Assembly: GCA_964019155.1 (NCBI GenBank)
Contig: CAXHSG010000247.1
Span: 434,001-498,000 of the forward strand
From: Osedax fenrisi
Lineage: Eukaryota > Annelida > Polychaeta > Sabellida > Siboglinidae
Direction of reading: 5' to 3'
Length of the DNA: 64,000 bases
The notes beneath the pieces are model-generated. The model had not been told where the DNA came from. It worked only from the letters and a program-made list of their open reading frames with translations, and made no database searches. A program made the position numbers and the translations under genes. Below are positions 23,701 to 36,700 of this stretch, piece by piece; within the stretch, counting starts at the first letter, position 1, and each line of letters starts with the position of its first letter.

Positions 23701-26700
23701 TAGAGTTAGCTAGAGTTAGCTAGAGTTAGCTAGAGTTAGTTAGAGTTAGCTAGAGTTAGCTAGAGTTACCTAGAGTTAGCTAAAGTTAGCTAGAATTACC
23801 TAGAGTTACCTAGAGTTACCTAGAGTTACCTAGAGTTAGCTAGAGTTAGCTAGAGTTAACTAGAGTTAGCTAAAGTTACCTAGAGTTACCTAGAGTTAGC
23901 TAGAGTTATCTAGAGTTACCTAGAGTTAGCTAAAGTTAGCTAGAATTACCTAGAGTTATCTAGAGTTAGCTAGAGTTACCTAGAGTTAGCTAAAGTTAGC
24001 TAGAATTACCTAGAGTTACCTAGAGTTAGCTATAATTAGCTAGAGTTACCTAGAGTTAGCTAAAGTTACCTAGAGTTACCTAGAGTTACCTAGAGTTAGC
24101 TAGAGTTACCTAGAGTTAGCTAAAGTTACCTAGAGTTACCTAGAGTTACCTAGAGTTAGCTAGAGTTAGCTAGAGTAACCTTGAGTTACCTAGAGTTAGC
24201 TAGAATTACCTAGAGTTAGCTAGAGATAGCTAAAGTTAGCTAGAATTACCTAGAGTTAGCTAGAGTTAGCTAAAGTTAGCTAGAGTTACCTAGAGTTAGC
24301 TAGAGTTAGCTAGAGTTACCTAGAGTTAGCTAAAATTAGCTAGAATTACCTAGAGTTACCTAGAGTTACCTAGAGTTATCTAGAGTTAGCTAGAGTTACC
24401 TAGAGTTAGCTAAAGTTAGCTAGAGTTACCTAGAGTTAGCTAAAGTTAGCTAGAATTACCTAGAGTTACCTAGAGTTAGCTAGAGTTAGCTAGAGTTACC
24501 TAGAGTTAGCTAAAGTTAGCTAGAATTACCTAGAGTTACCTAGAGTTAGCTAGAGTTAGTTAGAGATAGCTAGAGTTACCTAGAGTTAGCTAAAGTTAGC
24601 TATAATTACCTAGAGTTAGCTAGAGTTAGCTAAAGTTACCTAGAGTTAGCTAGAGTTAGCTAGAGTTACCTAGAGTTAGCTAGAGTTAGCTAGAGTTACC
24701 TAGAGTTAGCTAAAGTTAGCTAGAATTACCTAGAGTTACCTAGAGTTACCTAGAGTTAGCTAGAGTTAGCTAGAGTTACCTAGAGTTAGCTAAAGTTAGC
24801 TAGAGTTACCTAGAGTTAGCTAAAGTTAGCTAGAATTACCTAGAGTTACCTAGAGTTAGCTAGAGTTAGTTAGAGTTAGCTAGAGTTACCTAGAGTTAGC
24901 TAAAGTTAGCTAGAATTACCTAGAGTTAGCTAGAGTTAGCTAAAGTTACCTAGAGTTAGCTAGAGTTAGCTAGAGGTACCTAGAGTTAGCTAAAGTTAGC
25001 TAGAATTACCTAGAATTACCTAGAGTTAGCTATAATTAGCTAGAGTTACCTAGAGTTAGCTAAAGTTACCTAGAGTTACCTATAGTTACCTAGAGTTAGC
25101 TATAGTTAGCTAGAGTTAGCTAAAGTTACCTAGATTTAGCTAGAGTTACCTAGAGTTAGCTAGAGTTAGCTAGAATTACCTATAGTTACCTAGAGTTAGC
25201 TAGAGTTACCTTGAGTTACCTAGAGTTAGCTAGAATTACCTAGATTTAGCTAGAGTTAGCTAAAGTTAGCTAGAATTACCTAGAGTTAGCTAGAGTTAGC
25301 TAAAGTTAGCTAGAGTTACCTAGAGTTAGCTAGAGTTACCTAGAGTTACCTAGAGTTAGCTAGAGTTACCTAGAGTTACCTAGAGTTAGCTAAATTTAGC
25401 TAGAATTACCTAAAGTTAGCTAGAGTTAGCTAGAGTTACCTAGAGTTACCTAGAGTTAGCTAGAGTTAACTAGAGTTAGCTAAAGTTACCTAGAGTTAGC
25501 TAGAGTTAGCTAGAGTTACCTAGAGTTAGCTAAAGTTAGCTAGAATTACCTAGAGTTACCTAGAGTTAGCTAAAGTTACCTAGAATTACCCAGAGTTAGC
25601 TAGAATTACCTAGAGTTACCTAGAGTTAACTAGAGTTAGCTAAAGTTAACTAGAGTTAGCTAGAATTACCTAGAGTTAGCTAAAGTTAGCTAGAGTAAGC
25701 TAGAGTTAGCTAGAGTTAGCTAAAGTTAGCTAGAATTACCTAGAGTTATCTAGAGTTAGCTAGAGTTACCTAGAGTTACCTAGAGTTAGCTAGAGTTAGC
25801 TAGAGTTAGCTAAAGTTATCTAGAGTTAGCTAGAGTTACCTAGAGTTACCTAGAGTTAGCTAAAGTTAGCTAGAATTACCTAGAGTTACCTAGAGTTAGC
25901 TAAAGTTACCTAGAATTACCTAGAGTTGGCTAGAGTTAGCTAGAGTTAGCTAGAATTACCTAGAGTTAGCTAGAATTAGCTAAAGTTACCTAGAGTTACC
26001 TAGAGTTAGCTAAAGTTACCTAGAATTACCTATAGTTAGCTAGAGTTAGCTAGAGTTAGCTAGAGTTAGCTAGAGTTAGCTAGAGTTACCTAGAGTTACC
26101 TAGAGTTACCTAGAGTTAGCTAGAGTTAGCTAGAATTACCTAGAGTTAGCTAAAGTTAGCTAGAATTACCTAGAGTTAGCTAGAATTACCTAGAGTGAGC
26201 TAGAGTTAGCTAAAGTTAGCTAGAATTACCTAGAGTTAGCTAGAGTTAGCTAAAGTTAGCTAGAGTTACCTAGAGTTAGCTAGAGTTACCTAGAGTTACC
26301 TAGAGTTAGCTAGAGTTACCTAGAGTTACCTAGAGTTAGCTAAAGTTAGCTAGAATTACCTAAAGTTAGCTAGAGTTAGCTAGAGTTACCTAGAGTTACC
26401 TAGAGTTAGCTAGAGTTAGCTAGAGTTAGCTAAAGTTACCTAGAGTTAGCTAGAGTTAGCTATAGTTACCTAGAGTTAGCTAAAGTTAGCTATAATTACC
26501 TAGAGTTACCTAGAGTTAGCTAAAGTTACCTAGAATTACCTAGAGTTAGCTAGAGTTAGCTAGAGTTACCTAGAGTTAGCTAGAATTACCTAGAGTTACC
26601 TAGAGTTAGTTAGAGTTAGCTAGAATTACCTAGAGTTACCTAGAGTTAGCTAGAGTTTGCTAGAATTACCTAGAGTTAGCTAAAGTTAGCTAGAGTTACC

Positions 26701-27250
26701 TATAGTTAGCTAAAGTTAGCTAGAATTACCTAGAGTTACCTAGAGTTAACTAGAGTTAGCTAAAGTTAACTAGAGTTAGCTAGAATTACCTAGAGTTAGC
26801 TAAAGTTAGCTAGAGTTGCCTAGAGTTAGCTAAAGTTAGCTAGAATTACCTAGAGTTACCTAGAGTTAACTAGAGATAGCTAAAGTTACCTAGAATTACC
26901 TAGAGTTAGCTAGAGTAAGCTAGAGTTAGCTAGAGTTAGCTAAAGTTAGCTAGAATTACCTAGAGTTATCTAGAGTTAGCTAGAGTTACCTAGAGTTACC
27001 TAGAGTTAGCTAGAGTTAGCTAGAGTTAGCTAAAGTTATCTAGAGTTAGCTAGAGTTACCTAGAGTTACCTAGAGTTAGCTAAAGTTAGATAGAGTTACC
27101 TAGAGTTAGCTAGAGTTAGCTAAAGTTACCTAGAATTACCTAGAGTTAGCTAGAGTTAGCTAGAGTTAGCTAGAGTTACCTAGAGTTAGCTAAAGTTAGC
27201 TAGAATTACCTAGAGTTAGCTAGAGTTAGCTAAAGTTACCTAGAGTTACC
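23701..27250 (+). repeat. 3.55-kb higher-order unit, copy 2
   Basis: This directly abuts copy 1. The match ends at about 27,280, where GTTAGC stands in place of the GTTAGT head of a further copy. Its second half (GTTGGC, GAGTGAGC, GAGTTTGC, GTTGCC landmarks) is related to 39,471-40,141 and 43,851-44,521 in the 4.38-kb units. Confidence 0.94.
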
Positions 27251-29280
27251 TAGAGTTAGCTAGAGTTAGCTAGAGTTAGCTAGAGTTAGCTAAAGTTACC
27301 TAGAGTTAGCTAGAATTACCTAGAGTTACCTAGAGTTAGCTATAGTTACCTTGAGTTATCTAGAGTTAGCTAGAATTACCTAGAGTTAGCTAGAGATAGA
27401 TAAAGTTAGCTAGAATTACCTAGAGTTAGCTAGAGTTAGCTAGAGTTACCTAGAGTTAGCTAAAGTTAGCTAGAATTACCTAGAGTTACCTAGAGTTACC
27501 TAGAGTTAGCTAGAGTTAGCTAGAGTTACCTAGAGTTAGCTAAAGTTAGCTAGAGTTACCTAGAGTTAGCTAAAGTTAGCTAGAATTACCTAGAGTTACC
27601 TAGAGTTAGCTAGAGTTAGCTAGAGTTACCTAGAGTTAGCTAAAGTTAGCTAGAGTTACCTAGAGTTAGCTAAAGTTAGCTAGAATTACCTAGAGTTAGC
27701 TAGAGTTAGCTAAACTTACCTAGAGTTAGCTAGAGTTAGCTAGAGTTACCTAGAGTTAGCTAAAGTTAGCTAGAATTACCTAGAGTTACCTAGAGTTAGC
27801 TATAATTAGCTAGAGTTACCTAGAGTTAGCTAAAGTTACCTAGAGTTACCTAGAGTTAGCTAGAGTTAGCTAGAGTTAGCTAAAGTTACCTAGAGTTAGC
27901 TAGAGTTACCTAGAGTTAGCTAGAGTTAGCTAGAATTACCTAGAGTTACCTAGAGTTAGCTAGAGTTACCTTGAGTTACCTAGAGTTAGCTAGAATTACC
28001 TAGAGTTAGCTAGAGTTAGCTAAAGTTAGTTAGAATTACCTAGAGTTAACTAGAGTTAGCTAAAGTTAGCTAGAATTACCTAGAGTTAGTTAGAGTTACC
28101 TAGAGTTAGCTAGAGTTACCTAGAGTTAGCTAGAGTTAGATAGAGTTACCTAGAGTTAGCTAGAGTTAGCTAGAGTTACCTAGAGTTAGCTAAAGTTAGC
28201 TAGAATTACCTAGAGTTAGCTAAAGTTAGCTAGAATTAACTAGAGTTACCTAGAGTTACCTAGAGTTAGCTAAAGTTACCTAGAATTACCTATAGTTAGC
28301 TAGAGTTAGCTAGAGTTAGCTAGAGTTAGCTAAAGTTAGCTAGAATTACCTAAAGTTAGCTAGAGTTAGCTAGAGTTACCTAGAGTTACCTAGAGTTAGC
28401 TAGAGTTAGCTAGAGTTAGCTAAAGTTACCTAGAGTTAGCTAGAGTTAGCTAGAGTTACCTAGAGTTAGCTAAAGTTAGCTAGAATTACCTAGATTTACC
28501 TATAGTTAGCTAAAGTTACCTAGAATTACCTAGAGTTAGCTAGAGTTAGCTAGAGTTAGCTAGAGTTAGCTAGAGTTAGCTAGAGTTACCTAGAGTTAGC
28601 TAAAGTTAGCTAGAATTACCTAGAGTTACCTAGAGTTACCTAGAGTTACCTAGAGTTAGCTAGAGTTAGCTAGAGTTACCTAGAGTTAGCTAAAGTTACC
28701 TAGAGTTACCTAGAGTTAGCTAGAGTTATCTAGAGTTACCTAGAGTTAGCTAAAGTTAGCTAGAATTACCTAGAGTTACCTAGAGTTAGCTAGAGTTACC
28801 TTGAGGTACCTAGAGTTAGCTAGAATTACCTAGAGTTAGCTAGAGTTAGCTAAAGTTAGCTAGAATTACCTAGAGTTAGCTAGAGTTAGCTAAAATTAGC
28901 TAGAGTTACCTAGAGTTAGCTAGAGTTAGCTAGAGTTACCTAGAGTTAGCTAGAGTTAGCTAGAATTACCTAGAGTTACCTAGAGTTAGCTAAAGTTAGC
29001 TAGAATTACCTAGAGTTAGCTAAAGTTAGCTAGAATTACCTATAGTTACCTAGAGTTACCTAGAGTTAGCTAAAGTTACCTAGAATTACCTAGATTTAGC
29101 TAGAGTTAGCTAGAGTTAGCTAGAGTTAGCTAAAGTTAGCTAGAATTACCTAGAGTTAGCTAGAGTTAGCTAGAGTTACCTAGAGTTACCTAGAGTTAGC
29201 TAGAGTTAGCTAGAGTTACCTATAGTTACCTAGAGTTAGCTATAGTTAGCTAGAGTTAGCTAAAGTTACCTAGATTTAGC
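27251..29280 (+). repeat. Satellite stretch; upstream part of the dispersed 10-kb block
   Basis: From about 27,751 this matches 50,471 onward at offset 22,720: CTATAATTAG at 27,801/50,521, the CTAAAGTTAGT unit at 28,021/50,741 and TTGAGGTACC at 28,801/51,521. TTGAGGTACC recurs at 46,541 and 50,261 as well. A CTAAACTTAC unit near 27,711 was seen nowhere else. Confidence 0.85.
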
Positions 29281-29680
29281 TAGAGTTACCTAGAGTTAGC
29301 TAGAGTTAGCTAGAATTACCCATAGTTACCTAGAGTTAGCTAGAGTTACCTTGAGTTACCTAGAGTTAGCTAGAATTACCTAGAGTTAGCTAGAGTTAGC
29401 TAAAGTTAGCTAGAATTACCTAGAGTTAGCTAGAGTTAGCTAAAGTTAGCTAGAGTTACCTAGAGTTAGCTAGAGTTACCTAGAGTTACCTAGAGTTAGC
29501 TAGAGTTACCTAGAGTTACCTAGAGTTAGCTAAAGTTAGCTAGAATTACCTAAAGTTAGCTAGAGTTAGCTAGAGTTACCTAGAGTTACCTAGAGTTAGC
29601 TAGAGTTAACTAGAGTTAGCTAAAGTTACCTAGAGTTAGCTAGAGTTAGCTAGAGTTACCTAGAGTTAGCTAAAGTTAGC
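29281..29680 (+). repeat. 400-bp unit, copy 1
   Basis: It is parallel to 29,681-30,080. A unit beginning CCATAG (29,321 and 29,721) occurs only in these two copies. Related segments elsewhere (for example near 47,061 and 52,041) have CTATAG at this place. The related downstream block near 52 kb lacks the extra 400 bp. Confidence 0.9.
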
Positions 29681-30080
29681 TAGAGTTACCTAGAGTTAGC
29701 TAGAGTTAGCTAGAATTACCCATAGTTACCTAGAGTTAGCTAGAGTTACCTTGAGTTACCTAGAGTTAGCTAGAATTACCTAGAGTTAGCTAGAGTTAGC
29801 TAAAGTTAGCTAGAATTACCTAGAGTTAGCTAGAGTTAGCTAAAGTTAGCTAGAGTTACCTAGAGTTAGCTAGAGTTACCTAGAGTTACCTAGAGTTAGC
29901 TAGAGTTACCTAGAGTTACCTAGAGTTAGCTAAAGTTAGCTAGAATTACCTAAAGTTAGCTAGAGTTAGCTAGAGTTACCTAGAGTTACCTAGAGTTAGC
30001 TAGAGTTAACTAGAGTTAGCTAAAGTTACCTAGAGTTAGCTAGAGTTAGCTAGAGTTACCTAGAGTTAGCTAAAGTTAGC
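29681..30080 (+). repeat. 400-bp unit, copy 2
   Basis: This directly abuts copy 1. The match ends at 30,081, where CTAGAATTAC replaces CTAGAGTTAC. After this point the offset to the downstream block falls from 22,720 to 22,320, exactly the 400 bp gained here. Confidence 0.9.
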
Positions 30081-32210
30081 TAGAATTACCTAGAGTTACC
30101 TAGAGTTAGCTAAAGTTACCTAGAATTACCCAGAGTTAGCTAGAATTACCTAGAGTTACCTAGAGTTAACTAGAGTTAGCTAAAGTTAACTAGAGTTAGC
30201 TAGAATTACCTAGAGTTAGCTAAAGTTAGCTAGAGTAAGCTAGAGTTAGCTAGAGTTAGCTAAAGTTAGCTAGAATTACCTAGAGTTATCTAGAGTTAGC
30301 TAGAGTTACCTAGAGTTACCTAGAGTTAGCTAGAGTTAGCTAGAGTTAGCTAAAGTTATCTAGAGTTAGCTAGAGTTACCTAGAGTTACCTAGAGTTAGC
30401 TAAAGTTAGCTAGAATTACCTAGAGTTAACTAGAGTTAGCTAAAGTTAGCTAGAATTACCTAGAGTTAGCTAGAGTTACCTAGAGTTAGATAGAGTTACC
30501 TATAGTTAGCTAGAGTTAGCTAGAATTACCTAGAGTTACCTAGAGTTAGCTAGAATTACCTAGAGTTAGCTAAAGTTAGCTAGAATTACCTAGAGTTAGC
30601 TAGAATTACCTAGAGTTAGCTAGAGTTAGCTAAAGTTAGCTAGAATTACCTAGAGTTAACTAGAGTTAGCTAAAGTTAGCTAGAATTACCTAGAGTTAGC
30701 TAGAGTTACCTAGAGTTAGATAGAGTTACCTAGAGTTAGCTAGAGTTAGCTAGAATTACCTAGAGTTACCTAGAGTTAGCTAGAATTACCTAGAGTTAGC
30801 TAGAGTTAGCTAAAGTTAGCTAGAATTACCTAGAGTTAGCTAGAGTTAGCTAAAGTTAGCTAGAGTTACCTAGAGTTAGCTAGAGTTACCTAGAGTTACC
30901 TAGAGTTAGCTAGAGTTACCTAGAGTTACCTAGAGTTAGCTAAAGTTAGCTAGAATTACCTAAAGTTAGCTAGAGTTAGCTAGAGTTACCTAGAGTTACC
31001 TAGAGTTAGCTAGAGTTAGCTAAAGTTACCTAGAGTTAGCTAGAGTTAGCTAGAGTTACCTAGAGTTAGCTAAAGTTAGCTAGAATTACCTAGAGTTACC
31101 TAGAGTTAGCTAAAGTTACCTAGAATTACCTAGAGTTAGCTAGAGTTAGCTAGAGTTACCTAGAGTTAGCTAGAATTACCTAGAGTTACCTAGAGTTAGC
31201 TAGAGTTAGCTAGAATTACCTAGAGTTAGCTAGAGTTAGCTAGAATTACCTAGAGTTACCTAGAGTTAGCTAGAATTACCTAGAGTTAGCTAGAGTTAGC
31301 TAAAGTTAGCTAGAATTACCTAGAGTTAGCTAGAGTTAGCTAAAGTTAGCTAGAGTTACCTAGAGTTAGCTAGAGTTACCTAGAGTTACCTAGAGTTAGC
31401 TAGAGTTACCTAGAGTTACCTAGAGTTAGCTAGAGTTAGCTAGAGTTAGCTAGAGTTAGCTAGAGTTAGCTAGAGTTACCTAGAGTTAGCTAAAGTTAGC
31501 TAGAATTACCTAGAGTTACCTAGAGTTACCTAGAGTTACCTAGAGTTAGCTAGAGTTAGCTAGAGTTACCTAGAGTTAGATAAAGTTACCTAGAGTTACC
31601 TAGAGTTAGCTAGAGTTATCTAGAGTTACCTAGAGTTAGCTAAAGTTAGCTAGAATTACCTAGAGTTACCTAGAGTTAGCTAGAGTTACCTTGAGTTACC
31701 TAGAGTTAGCTAGAATTACCTAGAGTTAGCTAGAGTTAGCTAAAGTTAGCTAGAATTACCTAGAGTTAGCTAGAGTTAGCTAAAATTAGCTAGAGTTACC
31801 TAGAGTTAGCTAGAGTTAGCTAGAGTTACCTAGAGTTAGCTAGAGTTAGCTAGAATTACCTAGAGTTACCTAGAGTTAGCTAGAGTTAGCTAGAATTACC
31901 TAGAGTTAGCTAAAGTTAGCTAGAATTACCTATAGTTACCTAGAGTTACCTAGAGTTAGCTAAAGTTACCTAGAATTACCTAGATTTAGCTAGAGTTAGC
32001 TAGAGTTAGCTAGAGTTAGCTAAAGTTAGCTAGAATTACCTAGAGTTAGCTAGAGTTAGCTAGAGTTACCTAGAGTTACCTAGAGTTAGCTAGAGTTAGC
32101 TAGAGTTAGCTAAAGTTACCTAGAGTTAGCTAGAGTTAGCTAGAGTTACCTAGAGTTAGCTAAAGTTAGCTAGAATTACCTAGAGTTACCTAGAGTTAGC
32201 TAAAGTTACC
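30081..32210 (+). repeat. Satellite stretch, middle of the dispersed block
   Basis: It matches 52,401 onward at offset 22,320 to 22,340 (CCAGAG at 30,131/52,451; A-junction at 30,481/52,801). The downstream copy gained single units near 53,220 and 53,340 and lost about 490 bp that correspond to roughly 31,600-32,090 here. Only 10-bp units are present. Confidence 0.83.
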
Positions 32211-32990
32211 TAGAATTACATAGAGTTAGCTAGAGTTAGCTAGAGTTAGCTAGAGTTACCTAGAGTTAGCTAAAGTTAGCTAGAATTACCTAGAGTTAGC
32301 TAGAGTTAGCTAAAGTTACCTAGAGTTAGCTAGAGTTACCTAGAGTTACCTAGAGTTAGCTAGAGTTAGCTAGAGTTAGCTAGAGTTAGCTAGAGTTACC
32401 TAGAGTTAGCTAAAGTTAGCTAGAGTTACCTAGAGTTAGCTAAAGTTAGCTAGAATTACCTACAGTTACCTAGAGTTAGCTAGAGTTAGCTAGAGTTACC
32501 TAGAGTTAGCTAAAGTTAGCTAGAGTTACCTAGAGTTAGCTAAAGTTAGCTAGAATTACCTAGAGTTAGCTAGAGTTAGCTAAAGTTACCTAGAGTTAGC
32601 TAGAGTTAGCTAGAGTTACCTAGAGTTAGCTAAAGTTAGCTAGAATTACCTAGAGTTACCTAGAGTTAGCTATAATTAGCTAGAGTTACCTAGAGTTAGC
32701 TAAAGTTACCTAGAGTTACCTAGAGTTAGCTAGAGTTAGCTAGAGTTAGCTAAAGTTACCTAGAGTTAGCTAGAGTTTCCTAGAGTTAGCTAGAGTTAGC
32801 TAGAATTACCTAGAGTTACCTAGAGTTAGCTAGAGTTACCTTGATTTACCTAGAGTTAGCTAGAATTACCTAGAGTTAGCTAGAGTTAGCTAAAGTTAGC
32901 TAGAATTACCTAGAGTTAACTAGAGTTAGCTAAAGTTAGCTAGAATTACTTAGAGTTAGCTAGAGTTACCTAGAGTTAGATAGAGTTACC
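32211..32990 (+). repeat. 780-bp unit, copy 1
   Basis: It is parallel to 32,991-33,770. Shared landmarks are the A-junction after CTAGAATTAC (32,211/32,991), CTACAG (32,461/33,241), GAGTTTCC (32,771/33,551), TTGATTTACC (32,841/33,621) and CTAGAATTACT (32,941/33,721). The downstream block has one copy only (CTACAG 54,311, GAGTTTCC 54,621, TTGATTTACC 54,691), and there the last landmark is unchanged CTAGAATTACC. Confidence 0.92.
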
Positions 32991-33770
32991 TAGAATTACA
33001 TAGAGTTAGCTAGAGTTAGCTAGAGTTAGCTAGAGTTACCTAGAGTTAGCTAAAGTTAGCTAGAATTACCTAGAGTTAGCTAGAGTTAGCTAAAGTTACC
33101 TAGAGTTAGCTAGAGTTACCTAGAGTTACCTAGAGTTAGCTAGAGTTAGCTAGAGTTAGCTAGAGTTAGCTAGAGTTACCTAGAGTTAGCTAAAGTTAGC
33201 TAGAGTTACCTAGAGTTAGCTAAAGTTAGCTAGAATTACCTACAGTTACCTAGAGTTAGCTAGAGTTAGCTAGAGTTACCTAGAGTTAGCTAAAGTTAGC
33301 TAGAGTTACCTAGAGTTAGCTAAAGTTAGCTAGAATTACCTAGAGTTAGCTAGAGTTAGCTAAAGTTACCTAGAGTTAGCTAGAGTTAGCTAGAGTTACC
33401 TAGAGTTAGCTAAAGTTAGCTAGAATTACCTAGAGTTACCTAGAGTTAGCTATAATTAGCTAGAGTTACCTAGAGTTAGCTAAAGTTACCTAGAGTTACC
33501 TAGAGTTAGCTAGAGTTAGCTAGAGTTAGCTAAAGTTACCTAGAGTTAGCTAGAGTTTCCTAGAGTTAGCTAGAGTTAGCTAGAATTACCTAGAGTTACC
33601 TAGAGTTAGCTAGAGTTACCTTGATTTACCTAGAGTTAGCTAGAATTACCTAGAGTTAGCTAGAGTTAGCTAAAGTTAGCTAGAATTACCTAGAGTTAAC
33701 TAGAGTTAGCTAAAGTTAGCTAGAATTACTTAGAGTTAGCTAGAGTTACCTAGAGTTAGATAGAGTTACC
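32991..33770 (+). repeat. 780-bp unit, copy 2
   Basis: This exact tandem duplicate abuts copy 1, and I noticed no difference between them. After it the offset to the downstream block drops from 21,850 to 21,070, exactly 780. Confidence 0.92.
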
Positions 33771-36700
33771 TATAGTTAGCTAGAGTTAGCTAGAATTACC
33801 TAGAGTTACCTAGAGTTAGCTAGAATTACCTAGAGTTAGCTAAAGTTAGCTAGAATTACCTAGAGTTAGCTAGAATTACCTAGAGTTAGCTAGAGTTAGC
33901 TAAAGTTAGCTAGAATTACCTAGAGTTAACTAGAGTTAGCTAAAGTTAGCTAGAATTACCTAGAGTTAGCTAGAGTTACCTAGAGTTAGATAGAGTTACC
34001 TAGAGTTAGCTAGAGTTAGCTAGAATTACCTAGAGTTACCTAGAGTTAGCTAGAATTACCTAGAGTTAGCTAGAGTTAGCTAAAGTTAGCTAGAATTACC
34101 TAGAGTTAGCTAGAGTTAGCTAAAGTTAGCTAGAGTTACCTAGAGTTAGCTAGAGTTACCTAGAGTTACCTAGAGTTAGCTAGAGTTACCTAGAGTTACC
34201 TAGAGTTAGCTAAAGTTAGCTAGAATTACCTAAAGTTAGCTAGAGTTAGCTAGAGTTACCTAGAGTTACCTAGAGTTAGCTAGACTTAGCTAGAGTTAGC
34301 TAAAGTTACCTAGAGTTAGCTAGAGTTAGCTAGAGTTACCTAGAGTTAGCTAAAGTTAGCTAGAATTACCTAGAGTTACCTAGAGTTAGCTAAAGTTACC
34401 TAGAATTACCTAGAGTTAGCTAGAGTTAGCTAGAGTTACCTAGAGTTAGCTAGAATTACCTAGAGTTACCTAGAGTTAGCTAGAGTTAGCTAGAATTACC
34501 TAGAGTTACCTAGAGTTAGCTAGAGTTAGCTAGAATTACCTAGAGTTAGCTAAAGTTAGCTAGAGTTACCTATAGTTAGCTAAAGTTAGCTAGAATTACC
34601 TAGAGTTACCTAGAGTTAACTAGAGTTAGCTAAAGTTAACTAGAGTTAGCTAGAATTACCTAGAGTTAGCTAAAGTTAGCTAGAGTTACCTAGAGTTAGC
34701 TAAAGTTAGCTAGAATTACCTAGAGTTACCTAGAGTTAACTAGAGTTAGCTAAAGTTACCTAGAATTACCTAGAGTTAGCTAGAGTAAGCTAGAGTTAGC
34801 TAGAGTTAGCTAAAGTTAGCTAGAATTACCTAGAGTTATCTAGAGTTAGCTAGAGTTACCTAGAGTTACCTAGAGTTAGCTAGAGTTAGCTAGAGTTAGC
34901 TAGAGTTACCTAGAGTTAGCTAAAGTTAGCTAGAATTACCTAGAGTTAGCTAGAGTTAGCTAAAGTTACCTAGAGTTACCTAGAGTTACCTAGAGTTAGC
35001 TAGAGTTAGCTAGAGTTAGCTAAAGTTACCTAGAGTTAGCTAGAATTACCTAGAGTTACCTAGAGTTAGCTATAGTTACCTTGAGTTACCTAGAGTTAGC
35101 TAGAATTACCTAGAGTTAGCTAGAGATAGATAAAGTTAGCTAGAATTACCTAGAGTTACCTAGAGTTACCTAGAGTTAGCTAGAGTTACCTAGAGTTACC
35201 TAGAGTTAGCTAAAGTTAGCTAGAGTTACCTAGAGTTAGCTAAAGTTAGCTAGAATTACCTAGAGTTACCTAGAGTTAGCTAGAGTTAGCTAAAGTTACC
35301 TAGAGTTAGCTAAAGTTAGCTATAGTTACCTAGAGTTAGCTAAAGTTAGCTAGAATTACCTAGAGTTAGCTAGAGTTAGCTAAAGTTACCTAGAGTTAGC
35401 TAGAGTTAGCTAGAGTTACCTATAGTTAGCTAAAGTTAGCTAGAATTACCTAGAGTTACCTAGAGTTAGCTATAATTAGCTAGAGTTACCTAGAGTTAGC
35501 TAAAGTTACCTAGAGTTACCTAGAGTTAGCTAGAGTTAGCTAGAGTTAGCTAAAGTTACCTAGAGTTAGCTAGAGTTACCTAGAGTTAGCTAGAGTTAGC
35601 TAGAATTACCTAGAGTTACCTAGAGTTAGCTAGAGTTACCTTGAGTTACCTAGAGTTAGCTAGAATTACCTAGAGTTAGCTAGAGTTAGCTAAAGTTAGC
35701 TAGAATTACCTAGAGTTAACTAGAGTTAGCTAAAGTTAGCTAGAATTACCTAGAGTTAGTTAGAGTTACCTAGAGTTAGCTAGAGTTACCTAGAGTTAGC
35801 TAGAGTTAGATAGAGTTACCTAGAGTTAGCTAGAGTTAGCTAGAGTTATCTAGAGTTAGCTAAAGTTAGCTAGAGTTACCTAGAGTTAGCTAAAGTTAGC
35901 TAGAATTAACTAGAGTTACCTAGAGTTACCTAGAGTTAGCTAAAGTTACCTAGAATTACCTATAGTTAGCTAGAGTTAGCTAGAGTTAGCTAGAGTTAGT
36001 TAAAGTTAGCTAGAATTACCTAAAGTTAGCTAAAGTTAGCTAGAATTACCTAGAGTTACCTAGAGTTAGCTAGAGTTAGCTAGAGTTACCTAGAGTTAGC
36101 TAAAGTTAGCTAGAATTACCTAGAGTTACCTAGAGTTAGCTAGAGTTAGTTAGAGTTAGCTAGAGTTACCTAGAGTTAGCTAAAGTTAGCTAGAATTACC
36201 TAGAGTTAGCTAGAGTTAGCTAAAGTTACCTAGAGTTAGCTAGAGTTAGCTAGAGTTACCTAGAGTTAGCTAAAGTTAGCTAGAATTACCTAGAGTTACC
36301 TAGAGTTAGCTATAATTAGCTAGAGTTACCTAGAGTTAGCTAAAGTTACCTAGAGTTACCTAGAGTTACCTAGAGTTAGCTAGAGTTAGCTAGAGTTAGC
36401 TAAAGTTACCTAGAGTTAGCTAGAGTTACCTAGAGTTAGCTAGAGTTAGCTAGAATTACCTAGAGTTACCTAGAGTTAGCTAAAGTTACCTAGAATTACC
36501 TAGAGTTAGCTAGAGTTAGCTAGAGTTAGCTAGAGTTAGCTAGAGTTAGCTAGAATTAGCTAGAGTTACCTAGAGTTAGCTAAAGTTAGCTAGAATTACC
36601 TAGAGTTACCTAGAGTTACCTAGAGTTACCTAGAGTTAGCTAGAGTTAGCTAGAGTTACCTAGAGTTAGCTAAAGTTACCTAGAGTTACCTAGAGTTAGC

